NCBI GenBank assembly: GCA_029449245.1
Contig: JANATF010000010.1
Coordinates: 930,001 to 994,000 of the forward strand
Source of the DNA: Mortierella alpina
Taxonomy: Eukaryota; Mortierellomycota; Mortierellomycetes; Mortierellales; Mortierellaceae
Length of the DNA: 64,000 nucleotides
Direction: 5' to 3'
Shown: one piece after another, positions 15,040 through 26,526 of the stretch
Numbering within the stretch: position 1 is the first letter of the stretch
Layout: the number at the start of each line of letters is the position of its first letter
Position numbers and translations under genes: made by a program
Notes under the pieces: model-generated
Database searches by the model: none
Seen by the model: only the letters and a program-made list of their open reading frames with translations
What the model was told of the DNA's origin: nothing

Positions 15040-15217
15040 GCTCTTTTCCAAGGAATAGGTGCGCCAGAGTGTAGTGAATATTCCATGCGAAAGAGTTCAA
15101 ATGAATATTCATCAAGCAGTCACTAAGGGGCCGATTGGCGGGACATAACAAAACAAATCCGCTCCCACTTCCACTTTGCATCTTTCAACACTCGCCGACC
15201 ATCCCATACACCACACC

Positions 15218-16015
15218 ATGTTTGCAGCTTCAAGAACCCTTGCCACACGCACCCTCCGCTCCTTCTCTACATCTGCCTGCGCACTCGATGGTAACTCTCC
15301 TTTGTCGTGCCTCATCCTTCATTACATTGTCGGCTTGCTTGCCTTGTTTTGATCACGGGCAGGGTCGAGGGTTGAGCTGATGACTATTATTCACGTCCTC
15401 CGACATTGGACTCATGGGGACAGCTTCAAGCGTTATCTTTCTGAATCAAATCACACCCTAACCTAGCAGTCGTCCTTCCGGATTGTGCTGCACTTGCGCC
15501 GGCAGCATTAAAGGAAACATGAAAGCAGCCAACGGCAGCGAGCAATTGGAGACTAACCGATTTCTTGGCTTACTCAATTTGATCAGCCTCATCTACGACC
15601 ACAGTCTCCACAGCAGCAGGAGCAGCAAAGTCACCACTGCCAAGGACATACTTTGTAGAACGCACAAAAGCAGGGCAGCTCCCGGTTTATTCAGAGTTTA
15701 AGAATGCAGGCACCCGCCCTTTGACTATCATCCGCAAAATTCAGGGCAATGCAACAGTAAGTACCGAAAGGAGCGCTGTCGACAGCATACTCGGAAGAAC
15801 ATGGGTCATGGAGTGAAAGCGACAAGACAGGGAATACCGCCACGGAAACCAATTCTTATTTGCACTTTCTATTCACTCTATAGGCTTTGAAGACGGACTT
15901 GTTGACAACCTACCCTGGAGCAGAGGTCCGTGTGAACGACCGTAGTAACCAGGTTATTCTGAAGGGACTTGTCATGGACGATGTTCGCCAATGGCTTACT
16001 GCCAAGGGCTTCTAA
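15218..16015 (+). CDS. mitochondrial ribosomal large-subunit protein mL49 (IMG2 family)
   Basis: Three exons (15218-15290, 15605-15756, 15884-16015) give 118 aa. The N terminus MFAASRTLATRTLRSFST is Arg/Ser/Thr-rich without acidic residues, as in a mitochondrial presequence. The core has the mL49/Img2 hallmarks: YFVERTKAGQLPVYSEF, then GTRPLTIIRKIQGN, RVNDRSNQVILKG, and a C-terminal W-x5-GF. The length fits the family. Its function there is as a structural protein of the mitoribosomal large subunit. It starts 178 bp after the kinase gene stop and converges on CWC27. An AATAAA at 16114 is a plausible poly(A) signal. The first intron (about 314 nt) is long for this window; its acceptor was chosen because it keeps frame and joins the conserved domain. 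Confidence 0.9.
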
Positions 16016-16113
16016 AGAGACAGAGTGGCGCCTATGGGAATTATCAGACAAGGACTCGAACAAACAGCACACCCGTTCAACAACAACACAGCAGAGCAAA
16101 CATGTCGGTCAGC

Positions 16114-16119
16114 AATAAA
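16114..16119 (+). terminator. candidate polyadenylation signal of mL49
   Basis: AATAAA about 100 nt downstream of the mL49 stop codon, in the short convergent gap before the CWC27 3' end. Inferred from motif and position only. Confidence 0.4.
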
Positions 16120-16195
16120 CCTTTCGCATATTCAATGACAGCCTGCAGCGGATCATGTTGGATGTTCTATCGTGCTTTGTTTTATTTCATGGAAA

Positions 16196-18488
16196 TCACC
16201 ATCGACGTCCTCTGTCGCGGCTATCCCGGTGGTCTCGATCATCTCTTTTGTCTTTGCTGTCTCGACTGCTCCTGTGGTCATCCCGATCGCGCCGAGCGTC
16301 ATGGCTGTACCCGGATCGCCCACCGTCATCTCGCCGATATGTGGACGAAGAGGACTCTCTGGACGAACGTTCATAAGGCCGATCATGTCGAGAAGAGTTG
16401 CCTGCTATCGACGATGATCCCGTATTATGTGATCGCCGGTCCTTGTAGTTGCTGTTGTTGTCCTGGTGTGAGAACTGACGGTTCCTCTTGATCTTGTCCA
16501 TTTTTTGTTGTTTTTCAATTTCCAAAGCAGCAATGGTCGAGGCCGCCTTGTTCAGCGGATCGATCACGATGTAGTCGTTGACGTCGTCGCGCTTGGACGA
16601 GAGCGATACGTCCTTGCCTTTGAGATCCTTCTCAAACACTAGCTTGTGCTGCATCCAACCAATGTCGTTATCCGAGTCGTCGTCTTCTACGACTTCATCC
16701 CCATCGTCGCCGTTTTCGTTGACTTCGCCATTGCCTGTTCGGGTCGCCTTTTTACTCTTCAGGGCTGTGGTGTCCCGACAAGACTCGCAGGATGGGATTC
16801 CGTGTATCTGGCAAGGTGGTGCATCGTTCTTCTTGGGTGCAGGGTTGGGTTCTGGTTCCTTTGCGCTGGTAAAGACCTTGGCCTCAAAAGCCGATAGTTT
16901 CTCGAGTAATTCCCGTTCCTTGTCTGGATTCACACCCGATTTTGAAGATTTTTTGGACCGCTTGTCTGTACTGCTACTCTCGGCTCGGGTTTTGTATTGC
17001 TCACGCTCGAGTTGTAGCAGCGAGACCTTGGGCATTTTGGCAGCTTTCTTGTCTGCATCGGCCTCGCCGCGGTTGTGCATTTTGCGGATGTCGCCTTCGA
17101 GTTTTTGGATCTCTTGTCGTACACGTTCGCTTTCGGATAAGGAGGCCGCTGTTGTTGTTGTTGTAGTTGCTGTGATTGTCGATGAGGCCGCTGAAGTTGT
17201 TTCAGTAGCCATGGTGGAGGATGCCTCTTCCTTGGCCAGCCTTGCCTTTTTCTGCCTCTCCCGAACTTGATCACGCATTCGGTCGTTGAACGCATTCACG
17301 CTCTCCTGATCATCATCGTCCTGTTGATGGAGTTCGCGGCCCTTCTGCGCGGACTCGGATCTGGTTTCCTTTACACCATCGGTTGTCGCATCAGTCTCCT
17401 CTGCCGCTTTCCGCTTTGAAGGCCTCTCATCGGAAAGAAGACTATGGTCAGTCTCTCGACTCAGTGTTGGGTCGTCCTCCAGCAGGTCATGGCTGCTCAA
17501 CATCTTTTTCTTCTTTTCCTTGGTGCTTCCTGCCTCGTCCTGGTTCTCCTCATCCATTGTTAGATCAGGGGCGTCATCCGCAAAGGAGAGCAAAGCGACA
17601 TTTCTATGCAGGAAGGCAGCTGAACGTTAGAGGGTGTTTACCACTTGAAAGTGTAAAATGCTTGAACGCTGTCTAGAACATATGCATACTTTTTGAGTTT
17701 CTTTTGCTTCTCAGGCTTCTTTTGTGCCTCCAGTTCCTTGAGCAATGCAGCCTCGCGTTCCTGTCGGGAAATCCTGGGAATAATGTCGTCAAAGGGATTC
17801 ACGACGATCGTGCAATTGACAACTTTTGGAGGGTACAGTGGTCTCTCGTTAGCGTCGACCTCGAGTCCTCCAATTCTTATCACGTTGAAAATTGTATCTC
17901 CAGCAATCTAAGGAATAGCCCATGTTAGCGGGATAATCTTGAAGGCATTTGTTGAGTTCCTCAATGATCCAATGATCCTCATAGTAGTAGTAATAGTACC
18001 TTGCCAAAGATGGTGTGCTTGTTTTGCAACTCCATGGTGGCATCCAGAGTGATAAAGAACTGACTTTTGTTGTCGTTTGGGGTTCCTGAGTTGGCCATGG
18101 CAACTAGACCACGACGGACGAACCTAAGGCGAGAATGGAATTCGTCTGGGAATGGTTTCCCGCCTTCAAACGAGGATTCGCCGCCGAGTCCTGTGCCCTC
18201 GGGGTCACCGCCCTGGATGATGAATCCTGCGACGATCCGATGGAAGATGGTGTCGTTGTAGTAGCCCTCCATGCAGAGCTGGACAAAGTTCCTGCAGGCC
18301 TTGGGAGCCTCCTTGGACCATAGCTCTACGGAGATGTCACCATAGGAGGTGTGCAGAATGACCTTGCCGCTGTGTTGATGAAAAAGGCGATTAATGAACC
18401 CGTATTAAGCTGCCATTGTAAACGCGTGAAGCATGCTGACGGCGAGGTCGTACTTTGTATGCGGCTCCAGTAGGTAGATGTTACTCAT
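16196..18488 (-). CDS. CWC27: spliceosome-associated cyclophilin CWC27
   Basis: Four exons (18488-18454, 18369-18000, 17907-17690, 17603-16196) encode 676 aa. The N terminus MSNIYLLEPHTNGKV leads into a cyclophilin domain of about 170 residues with FHRIVAGFIIQGGDP, MANSGTPNDNKSQFF and NKHTIFGK. NPFDDIIPR follows, and then a long charged tail with SSHDLLEDDP. Near the end DIGWMQHKLVFE corresponds to the conserved CWC27 C-terminal segment (human DEGWMSHVLQFE). The protein ends in an Arg/Asp/Ser-rich tract resembling RS-type splicing proteins; this RS-like tail is longer than in the human protein as I remember it. CWC27 associates with activated spliceosomes together with CWC22 and eIF4A3. The active-site segment around WSKEAPKACRNF lacks nothing obvious, but catalytic competence was not judged residue by residue. 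It has no orthologue in S. cerevisiae under this name. Confidence 0.93.
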
Positions 18489-18909
18489 GAGCGGTGCTTG
18501 TGTGGTGAGTGATCAGGAAAGGGCTGGCGATTCATTGCTCGCGATCAGGTTGCAACTTGCAAGTGCGTAGGTGGCTTGACCAGAGGTCGAGGATTAGAGT
18601 TTTTTTTTATTCATATTTACAGCGTATGGGGTGTGGAGGAGAGTGAAAAGGGGCAACGCAAGAGGCTGGTGCGAGGTAGTGAACGCCAGGTGCTTGCTCT
18701 TTTCCTTTGCACTGACCTGCGCATAAGTAATTGAGCATCAAGCAAGTGGGCATCGGCCACCCCTCTCTCTGCCCTGAGCTCTGTTCACTTTTTTTTTTTT
18801 GTCATTTTCTCATGCTTGATGAAAATACAGGGCCGGGGTGCTCGTCGTTCCATTTTCTTCTTGCCATATATCAGGCAGACTTGACTTGCTGGATTCTCCT
18901 GGCCTTTTT
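18489..18909. other. intergenic gap: CWC27 upstream region and DAP1-like 3' flank
   Basis: Holds the presumed CWC27 promoter and the 3' end of the next minus-strand gene. Short T homopolymers (about 18599-18608 and 18789-18800) are visible. No coding signal was recognised. Confidence 0.5.
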
Positions 18910-19453
18910 TTAATTCTGGGCAGCGGCGCCGGACTTGCTGTGGGTATGGAGGATAGGTTGGTTGACCTGGATGTTCTGGTTTTGGCGGAAGTTGTTGGTA
19001 GGCTCGTGCCTGGGCTGGTTCTGCTGCATCCTTGCCTGACGTTCAGCGGCGGCCAAGCGGGTCTGTTGCTCATGCTCGAACTGATCCGTCTTCTCGATTT
19101 CACGCTCATCCTCGTTGTTCTCCTCCTCGGCCTTCTTGCGTTCGTGCTCCCTTCAGATGGAAAGGGCGAGGGTGGAGGAGAAAGGAAGCAATTGATAGTC
19201 GTAGAAAAGAGAGAAAGAAGAAACGTAGATAGAGATAGAGAGAGAGAGAATGGGTCAGCACTAGTGAAGAGTGCCATAGGAGAGGGCGATGGCAACGTCT
19301 TCTTTCCTCTTCTTCTTTGACAAGAAAGCATTAGACCAAGCAAAGGACTTACTTGCGGACAACGGGGACGGGGTGGTCTGGTGCGGCGACTCTCATACCT
19401 CCGACCTTTGCGGCAGGGGCACGGTTGATCTTGTTCTCGATTGAAGAGTCCAT
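18910..19453 (-). CDS. DAP1/DAPL1-like small protein
   Basis: Two exons (19453-19353 and 19150-18910) give a 113 aa hydrophilic protein. The N-terminal exon carries APAAKVGGMRVAAPDHPVP, close to the PPAVKAGGMRI segment of animal death-associated protein 1. The C-terminal part has NQNIQVNQPILH, comparable in place and character to the DAP1 C-terminal TQHIQQPRK segment. Between them is a Glu/Lys/Gln-rich helix not obviously shared with animal DAP1. In vertebrate eggs, Dap1b/Dapl1 inserts into the polypeptide exit tunnel of dormant ribosomes and DAP1 is linked to TOR and autophagy; that knowledge is from animals and transfer to this fungus is inference. The splice junction keeps frame. Family assignment rests mainly on the KxGGMR motif. 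Confidence 0.55.
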
Positions 19454-20428
19454 ATTGAAAAGTGTGTTGTGGAAGGAAGGAGGGGGTTGTGGAGTTAAAG
19501 TGTGCTGGTAAGGATGTTGAGAAGGTGGGTTTGAGGTGGAAGTTGGTTGTTGGGAATGAAGGAGAGTGGGAAACTGCTGGTATTTATAACACTTGCCGCA
19601 CTCAAGACACGCATATTGTTGCGCGACAGGTGACCCTTTTCTGGGAGCCTCACCCAATCATTGCATCACCCATCTCGACGCGTTTGGATATGCATGAAAA
19701 GACAAAAAAAAACGGCTCACTTGACGTCATGACAATCGGGCCTCCGGGGGCACCATCTTTGGTCCGAGAAGAATTCAGCCAAGGGCAAACCTTCCGGAAG
19801 GCACAGAAACGAGCTCTGTCTATGACAAAGCGTCAAAAGTTCAGGATTTATGCCGTACTGCGGATGCGGAACTGACTTTTGGCGGATCCGTGTCTCTGAT
19901 ATAGAAAACTCTTTCATCTTCACTCTACTGCGGACGAGGAACTTACTTCAACATATCGCTCAGCTGACCTCATTTTCCAAAGAGACGACTTGTGTGGTGC
20001 CCTGGATCCAGGCCCCGGCCCTTATTGGCCACGCCCCGTAGTAGGTCTGGACGCGCTCAAAGGAGAACGTTTCCTATGTTCATTCTGCATAGGACGATCA
20101 TGATATTGTGCTTATTGGATGACAGCCGATGCTCTCTACTTGCTCACTACGTTCTATGCTGCAGTCTTCCTTTGCCGCAGCTGACATGGCCCATGCGACA
20201 CGCTTGGCTCTAGCAAAAATAATGGGCCATGTTGAGCGTGGATGGCAGACCTGATCCTACTAGCGTCCTGTTGGATGGTGGGCAAGGACAACTCTTGAAG
20301 GTCTCGAGGACCCTGTCTGTGTGCGATCTGGATGATACAGTGACGAATTGAGGGCTATATTTTCTTAGCATTGCCCTTTTTTTTTATCTCACTTTCACCT
20401 GTAACTTCATCTGTTCACCAACACCATA
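19454..20428. other. 975 bp divergent intergenic region (DAP1-like / Rab11)
   Basis: Shared upstream region of two divergent genes. A perfect TGACGTCA palindrome sits at 19722-19729. A T-rich stretch (20378-20387) and a pyrimidine-rich leader precede the Rab11 ATG. No conserved coding segment was recognised. Confidence 0.5.
19722..19729. promoter_or_regulatory. CRE/ATF-type palindrome TGACGTCA
   Basis: Perfect 8-bp CRE, about 270 bp upstream of the DAP1-like start and about 700 bp upstream of Rab11. It is the consensus for ATF/CREB-type bZIP dimers. Functional role is inferred from sequence and position only. Confidence 0.4.
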
Positions 20429-21628
20429 ATGAGCAAAGACGACGAATACGATTACCTCTTCAAAGGTATACGCACAAACTTTCACGCTCCACGGCACGTT
20501 CCATCTCGCCTGCAACCTGTTTCCACCTCATGTGTGCATGCAAAGAGTGAAGGAGGAGGAGGAGGAGGTGTGAAAACCTTTTTCATCATGTCAGCAAACG
20601 CCACTTGAACGAGGGGGTGAAGCGCTTAGGGCAAGCCCTTGTATATCTCGTACTTTGGTTGACACACTTGTCTTGGATGGGAGGAAGAGGAGCCGGTTGC
20701 TTAGGTGAACCAAGCAGGACCAGAACGCGATGAATTTGCTGCAGATGACTAAAATGTGGTGACATGGTGTGAACCTTTCATCTTTTTCTACTCTGTTCAC
20801 AGTTGTATTGATTGGAGATTCAGGTGTAGGAAAGTCCAACCTGGTCTCTCGATTCACAAGAAACGAGTTCAATCTCGAGTCAAAGTCGACTATCGGAGTC
20901 GAGTTCACAACCAGAAGCATCCAGGTGGATGCAAAGACTATCAAGGCGCAGATTTGGGATACAGGTACATTATACACACACACACACTCACACACGATCG
21001 TATCTTCTAACGAGCAGTTGTGGAGTCTAACAGCGAAGTAATGTATATATCAACAAATAGCCGGACAGGAGCGTTATCGTGCCATCACTTCAGCATACTA
21101 CCGTGGCGCTGTCGGCGCATTGTTGGTCTACGACATTGCCAAGCACGCCACATATGAAAATGTAGGTCGCTGGCTCAAAGAGCTCCGCGATCATGCCGAT
21201 ACCAACATTGTCATCATGCTTGTCGGAAACAAGAGTGATTTGCGTCACTTGCGCGCTGTTCCCACGGATGAGGCCAAGCAGTTTGCATTAGAGAATGGTC
21301 TTTCCTTTATTGAGACTTCAGCCTTGGACTCTAGCAACGTTGAGTTGTCCTTCCAGCGTATTTTGACAGGTATGGCTCAGAGCAAAGCTCCTTACACCCC
21401 CTCCTTCCCCCCCCTTTTTTTTGGCCCTTGATAAAGTCATCATTGTCATGCAGTGGTGACTAATGGATGTATTTTCTTTCTGTTTTCAATGTATGGATAG
21501 AAATTTACCGCATCGTCTCAAACAAAGCATTGGAGAGCTCTGGCAATGTGATCAGACCTACAGGAGGCGAGACGATCAACGTCAATCCAGGCTCAGGCGA
21601 CGCCAACGCGGCTGGAAAGTGCTGTTAA
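20429..21628 (+). CDS. Rab11/Ypt31-type small GTPase
   Basis: Four exons (20429-20465, 20803-20964, 21061-21369, 21501-21628) give 211 aa. The protein begins [12 protein letters not shown] and has all G motifs: G1 GDSGVGKS, the effector loop STIGVEF, G3 WDTAGQERYR, G4 NKSD and G5 ETSA. The switch-region segment [19 protein letters not shown] and the tail ending in GKCC (two prenylatable Cys) are typical of Rab11/Ypt31/32. The expected role is traffic from trans-Golgi and recycling endosomes to the plasma membrane, through exocyst and myosin V at the hyphal tip. The first intron is 337 nt, one of the longest in the window. An AATAAA lies at 21720. The assignment is secure; distinguishing Rab11 from Rab2/4/14 relies on the N-terminal and switch II sequence. 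Confidence 0.95.
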
Positions 21629-21719
21629 ACGACAGGGCAGAGGAGGATCGCTTCGGAGCAAGTACATATACACATTTTCAATCACCCTCAGTGACGCTTC
21701 ACACTTGGACTCGAAGCAG

Positions 21720-21725
21720 AATAAA
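21720..21725 (+). terminator. candidate polyadenylation signal of Rab11
   Basis: AATAAA 92 nt after the Rab11 stop codon and before the convergent acetyltransferase gene. Motif-based. Confidence 0.4.
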
Positions 21726-21923
21726 TCGCTTCAACCTTTTTATCTCCTCCCTCTTCTCAGTCGAATGGAGATTGCCGAGCTCTCTGGATTTCAATTGTGG
21801 ACTCTAGCACCTGTGCAAGGAAGTGGAGAACAGGTTAGTGCGTGTGAGCGTGCGTGCGTGGGTACTAGTTCAAGTAACTGGCACCCTGGCTCAACAGCTC
21901 GTCATAGGCATGGAAATGTGTAC

Positions 21924-23140
21924 TCACCAAGCATATTTTTCGCTCAGGATCCACTCAACATTGTCTGCCTTGAATGCTGGAAATGTCAGTCCCAAGGAGG
22001 GGATGGACTTTTCGCGAGTTTTGACGTCCAGTCCTAACAGATCGGCCAGCGATTGCTCCGGGTCCCACATGACCACACTGGGAAGGCTCCACTTTTGGGC
22101 TTCTTTCTGTGCAGCTACAATCAGCGCCTGGGCGGTGGCGTCTCCAGCTTTTTCGTCCAAACGCCAGCGGATGATGTAAAGTTTGTTCTCGAGTAGATGA
22201 TGCATCCAGAGGACAAAGCTGTCACTGCAAGGGTCCTTAGCACCGAGTGTCATAATCTCGTGTTGGTCCAGCTTTAGCATGTGCTGTGCCGCAAATCTCG
22301 AGCGGGCGTGCAGCCATTGGAAGCAATTCGGCTCTGGTGTGACCACGACCATGACTGTTGAAGTTAAAGAGGCGGAAGACTCGTCCAGGTGTGCCTGTAA
22401 TGAGCCTCGCACCAGTTGAACGTCTCTCTGGATGACCTCCGGCAGATCTTTGTCAGTCACGGAGTCGAGGACGATGGACTCGGCGTTGGCTACTGGGTGA
22501 GATGTTGGGATCACCAACTCGTCGGATCGCATGGGCTTCCAACCAAGACGGCCATAAAACTTGGGACCTACGTCTGAATACAGAGTCGTGAAGGCGACTC
22601 TCTCCATGGCTTCAATAACTTTCCAGAGTAATCTACAGGAAACCAAATGGAGTAGACAATCAATCAGCTGTGCGTGTGTGATGATAGGAGGCGCAATTGA
22701 CGCCGGTGTAGGGACGGGTAGCGTATAAGAATGCAGTGCCTACTCTACTTCATCATGTGGGAGGCATATCCGTGGCCACGGTACTGCACAGGTGTGAAGA
22801 CAGAGGCAATGCTGATCGCTTGCACGTCTTTCACTCCATGTTCCTTGGTGGCCACCATCCCTGGGCGGTCATAGGTCTCGACAGCAGAGAGGATCAGGTC
22901 GAGATCTGGCTGTTCAGGGTTGAATGTTGTTGGGACGAGAATCCAGAACTTGAGCTTGCCCTGGCTGGCAAAACCTTGGGCGGCAAGGTGTCGCTCGCGG
23001 GTATAGTAGGTGTCGATGTCGATAGTTGACCCCCACTCCTGCTTGTTGTTGGCCCAAGTGCGTTGGATGGTCTCGGGCGAGTGTGCCTGAATGAGGTGAA
23101 TGTCCTCCAGGGCGAATGGGGCGGGAGCTCGCTCGGACAT
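21924..23140 (-). CDS. LYC1-like GNAT-family N-acetyltransferase
   Basis: Two exons (23140-22749 and 22632-21924) encode 366 aa. The GNAT acetyl-CoA site is visible as YRGHGYASHMM (R/Q-x-x-G-x-G/A pattern) across the splice junction. It is followed by the FTTLYSDVGPKFYGRLGW strand-helix typical of the family. The C-terminal half (about 200 residues, rich in Trp and ending SEKYAW) corresponds to the extra domain of fungal LYC1 proteins. Yarrowia LYC1 is a lysine N6-acetyltransferase of lysine catabolism; substrate here is inferred from family resemblance only. No targeting signal is evident. It is divergent from the PHD-protein gene and convergent with Rab11. The intron is 116 nt; the in-frame TAG just after the donor shows it must be removed. 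Confidence 0.8.
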
Positions 23141-23686
23141 GAGGACTGGTCTGCGTTAGAGGTGAGAGTGAGTGTGAGAGAGAGTGTGTGTGAAAGTGAG
23201 GGTGGGAGAGTGAGCGCAAGCGTGAACGGACGTACTGCAGGCGGGATGTCAGAAGGAGCCGCTGAGTGCGACTTAAGGGCAACGGTCTGAAGCTGTACCT
23301 TCATAAGCCGGAAAGCCATCCGCTTTTGTGTTCTCTCAACATTTCTGCTTTCTGTTTTTTTTTTCTTTTCCTTCTATCCCTTTTGCTTTGTGCTTCAAAG
23401 CACTATCGGACCTTCCCTAGCCGTCTCATTTGCATATCCATCCTGCATCAACATCTCCACTTCGCTTCTGGGCTACTCTCATCAATTGCTTCGTGCCATA
23501 TCGTGCCACATCACTTCCATTGAGGTTAGCAAAGACGATATGAAAAGTGGTTCTTGCTAGAGGGCGTGACGAATTTTGGGCGCTTGCCTACTTGACACTT
23601 TTATGTCTGACCTGAGCTCTTCGTAATGCTAGTTATAGGGCGGATACTTCACATCGTCAGAGGTTAGCTAGCGTATATCAACCACC
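23141..23686. other. 546 bp divergent intergenic region (LYC1-like / PHD protein)
   Basis: Bidirectional upstream region. It holds a GA/GT-rich purine tract near 23158-23210 and a T/C-rich tract near 23355-23385. Neither looks coding. Regulatory content was not resolved. Confidence 0.4.
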
Positions 23687-26502
23687 ATGTCGGGCAGCGA
23701 CTCGAGTCCACCCTCGGTCCCAGAAGAGGTAATGCAGAATGCCCTGAATCTCTTACATTCCTTCCGTTGATTCAACACTCCCCCCACAGGAGTTTTCGAT
23801 ATTTTTTGTGAAAAGTGCGCATATTTCAAGGACATGTCTCTGAGCGATATTTCTGACGGGCAACCTTCCCCATTTCTAAATTACTTGGATGCCTGCCTTC
23901 TCGATAGACGGACTGTCTAGTCTGCGGATCTGGAAAGTCCTTTACAAAGAATCCGATCCTCTTTTGCGATGGACCTGGTAAGTTCGAGATGAAAAGAAGG
24001 CATTGCCTCGTGGCGATATCAAACTATTTTTTTTTTAGCACGCCCAGATCATCTCCCACGTGGTGGAAGGATGTGTGTGTGTGCGTGCGTGCGTGTGTCT
24101 CCATGTTCAGGAAGGAAGGGGGACCCGAGGTGGCTCTCCCTTCCAACTCCCGTCAGCATTGATTTATAACTGATAGATATATGGTCGTACGTGTCATCCT
24201 TCGGGGCTTCATGCCTGCAGTCAAACCAGGCAGAAATTTCCCTCAGCATCTCACACAACTCCGCCCAATGTTCTGTATGGCCGTACCTTTTTTTTTTTTT
24301 TTGTTGTATTTAGGCTGTGATATCCCAGTGCACCAAAAGTGCTATGGCGTCGCCGTGGTGCCGTCGGGAAACTGGTACTGCCAGAGATGTGAAGACAGAA
24401 TACCCATCAACAACACAGTATGTCTGCCTGTCTGTCCATCTGCTATGGTCTGAATGAAGAGCGATGAATGGATTCAAATCTCACACCTCGATGTATTCTT
24501 TGTTCATAGCCAAGTTGTTGCTGCCCTCAGAAGACAGGAGCCTTCAAGCGCACCACCATCCCAAATCAGTATATCCACGTGGCATGTGCACACTTCCACC
24601 CCGACCTCGACGAGACGCTCGATCCCATCGCCTTCAGTACGTCTTTGACACCCAAGCAGATCTGCTGCTTGTGCAAGTCGGATGCAGGCGTCTGCTCAAA
24701 ATGCGGTATCGATAGCTGCAACAAGTACATGCATGTCACTTGCGCGCAGAGGGAGGACCTGATGACCAAGGGCAAGTACTTTGAGATTTTTTGCGAGAAC
24801 CACAAGGACGACGGCGTTTTGAGGAAGATCATGAAGAGTCAGTCGAGAAGGTCAACAGCATCGTCCTCATCCAAAAGCTCTTCCTTGCCTTCCCGAGCAA
24901 CAAAGCGCAGCAAGAGTTACCGCGAAACATCCTCTGATTCAGAAGAGGAGGATGAGGATGGGGAACATGACGAGGATGAGGACCAGTCAGATTCGGATGA
25001 TGATGATGTTGTCATGGTGGAGGACGAGGACGAGGACGACCCCAGGGACGGCAAGTCTGCTATGCGGGCATATACCAAGAGCAAGAGGTCGACTGATTCA
25101 AGCCAGCGGCGCAAAAAGAACCGGAGTTCAGAGTCGGAAGAAATTGACGTGGACGACACTGAAGCAGTTTTGGGTAGTTCAGCCGGCGGCGGCGGAGGAG
25201 GCAGTGCTTCCATGGGTCAAATGAGACGGGGCAAGGTGGCCAAGACAAACGCCAAGGAATCTGCTGCGGAGGCCCAGCGGCGGCGGCTTCTTCAGAGCCT
25301 GGACAAGAGCAAGAAGAGGCAGAGCACAGGTGGATTGGAAAAGGTGACAAATCTAAGTGCCATGCCCATCCGAACACTGGGTGGCGTTGGTCCTGCTGCA
25401 ACCATCCCTTCGATCCTCGGGAGTAATTTAGGTGGAAGCGAGGGAAAGCAAAAGCTGCCTGGCATTAGCCGATACAACAATGGCAGCAATAGTACAGGCA
25501 ATCTCGATGGCTCGCCGTCACCTTCATCCACGGATCGTTTCTCAAATAGCGGCTATGCTCAGAACAACGGTCGCAACTCGAAGGGCCAGGTCTTTGAGCT
25601 GGATCCGGTAAGCATGACGCGTATATTCTTTTGCACCTTTCATCCTTTCAAGATGGTATATGCTAATCTAGATGATAACGCTAATTTACTTAGAGTGTTG
25701 ATATAGCGACGTTAAAGCCTTCAAGGTCGCACTCGGGGTCCGCGGCCCCAAGCCCTACCGTCTCCACGTTCCCATCCTCGGGATCCCCAACTCAAATCAG
25801 GTTGGGAGAGAGACAGCAATCATCACCTAGGATAGGATATGGGGCCACGGCAGAGGAGACAAGGGAGATGCAGGCGACTATCCAGACTCTGCAGGCAAAA
25901 GTGGCCACGCTGGAGAACATAATTCAAAGTGAGTGCTTGTCGAAATTGGAGATATGACAGAGATGCCTTCTTTCATTACTTTCTGGACGCACTATACTAA
26001 ACGGTCCCTTCTTTCTTTCGTTCTACTGCGGACAGATTTGACATTGCAGCAGCATGGCCATCATCAGCAGCCCAACAACGCCACACCTCCATCAGGATCT
26101 TCATCCTCATCATCGACCCCCACCATGTCGACCGGGCCTCTGGCGGTTAATCCATATGCGACGGGTCCAATGAACCAGGATCTGCAGTACAAGTTCAACA
26201 GGCTACAGCATTCACACGGAGAAGAGAAAATGCGCAACCTGACGCTGCGAGAGAACCTAAAGGATCTGTTCGGGTATTTGCAAGTGCCGGTAGCCTCGCC
26301 TGCGATAGAGGGTATGCATGGCAATGGCGGGGGCGAGAGTGGTGGTAGAGTGGACTGGAATGCGGTCAGGATCGACGATTATGTGCAGGCGCTGCGCGAT
26401 GCTGTTGTTGGGCCCGTCAGCGCGTCGCCCTCCACGGTGCGTGTCCTGGACACGAAGCGTCGCGACACTATCGTCGACAAGGTCATGAGCATGTATCATT
26501 GA
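23687..26502 (+). CDS. AF10/AF17-like PHD + extended-PHD chromatin protein
   Basis: Six exons (23687-23728, 23908-23977, 24314-24417, 24510-25607, 25694-25928, 26036-26502) give 671 aa. Residues about 15-70 form a PHD finger (CLVCGSG...CDIPVHQKCYGV...WYCQRC). An extended PHD follows directly (CCPQKTGAFKRT...HVACAHFHPD...CCLCKSDAG...CNKYMHVTCAQ...FCENH). Then come a long acidic, Ser/Lys-rich disordered region and a C-terminal coiled coil (TIQTLQAKVATLENIIQ, then FNRLQHSHGEEKMRNLTLRE). This order matches AF10/AF17, whose PHD-ePHD reads histone H3 and whose coiled coil binds DOT1L. JADE and BRPF/Nto1 share the PHD-ePHD unit but normally carry EPL1-like or other domains that I do not see. The start exon encodes only 14 residues and is the least certain. 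Expected nuclear. Confidence 0.82.
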
Positions 26503-26520
26503 ATGTCTTGTGGATACACA

Positions 26521-26526
26521 AATAAA
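26521..26526 (+). terminator. candidate polyadenylation signal of the PHD gene
   Basis: AATAAA 18 nt after the stop codon and only 90 bp before the likely start of the next same-strand gene. The two transcription units are unusually close. Confidence 0.4.

Noticed and set aside
18838-19320. Plus-strand open frame of 160 codons opposite the DAP1-like gene
   Set aside because: It is antisense to the conserved exon, leucine-rich by complementarity, and shows no domain.
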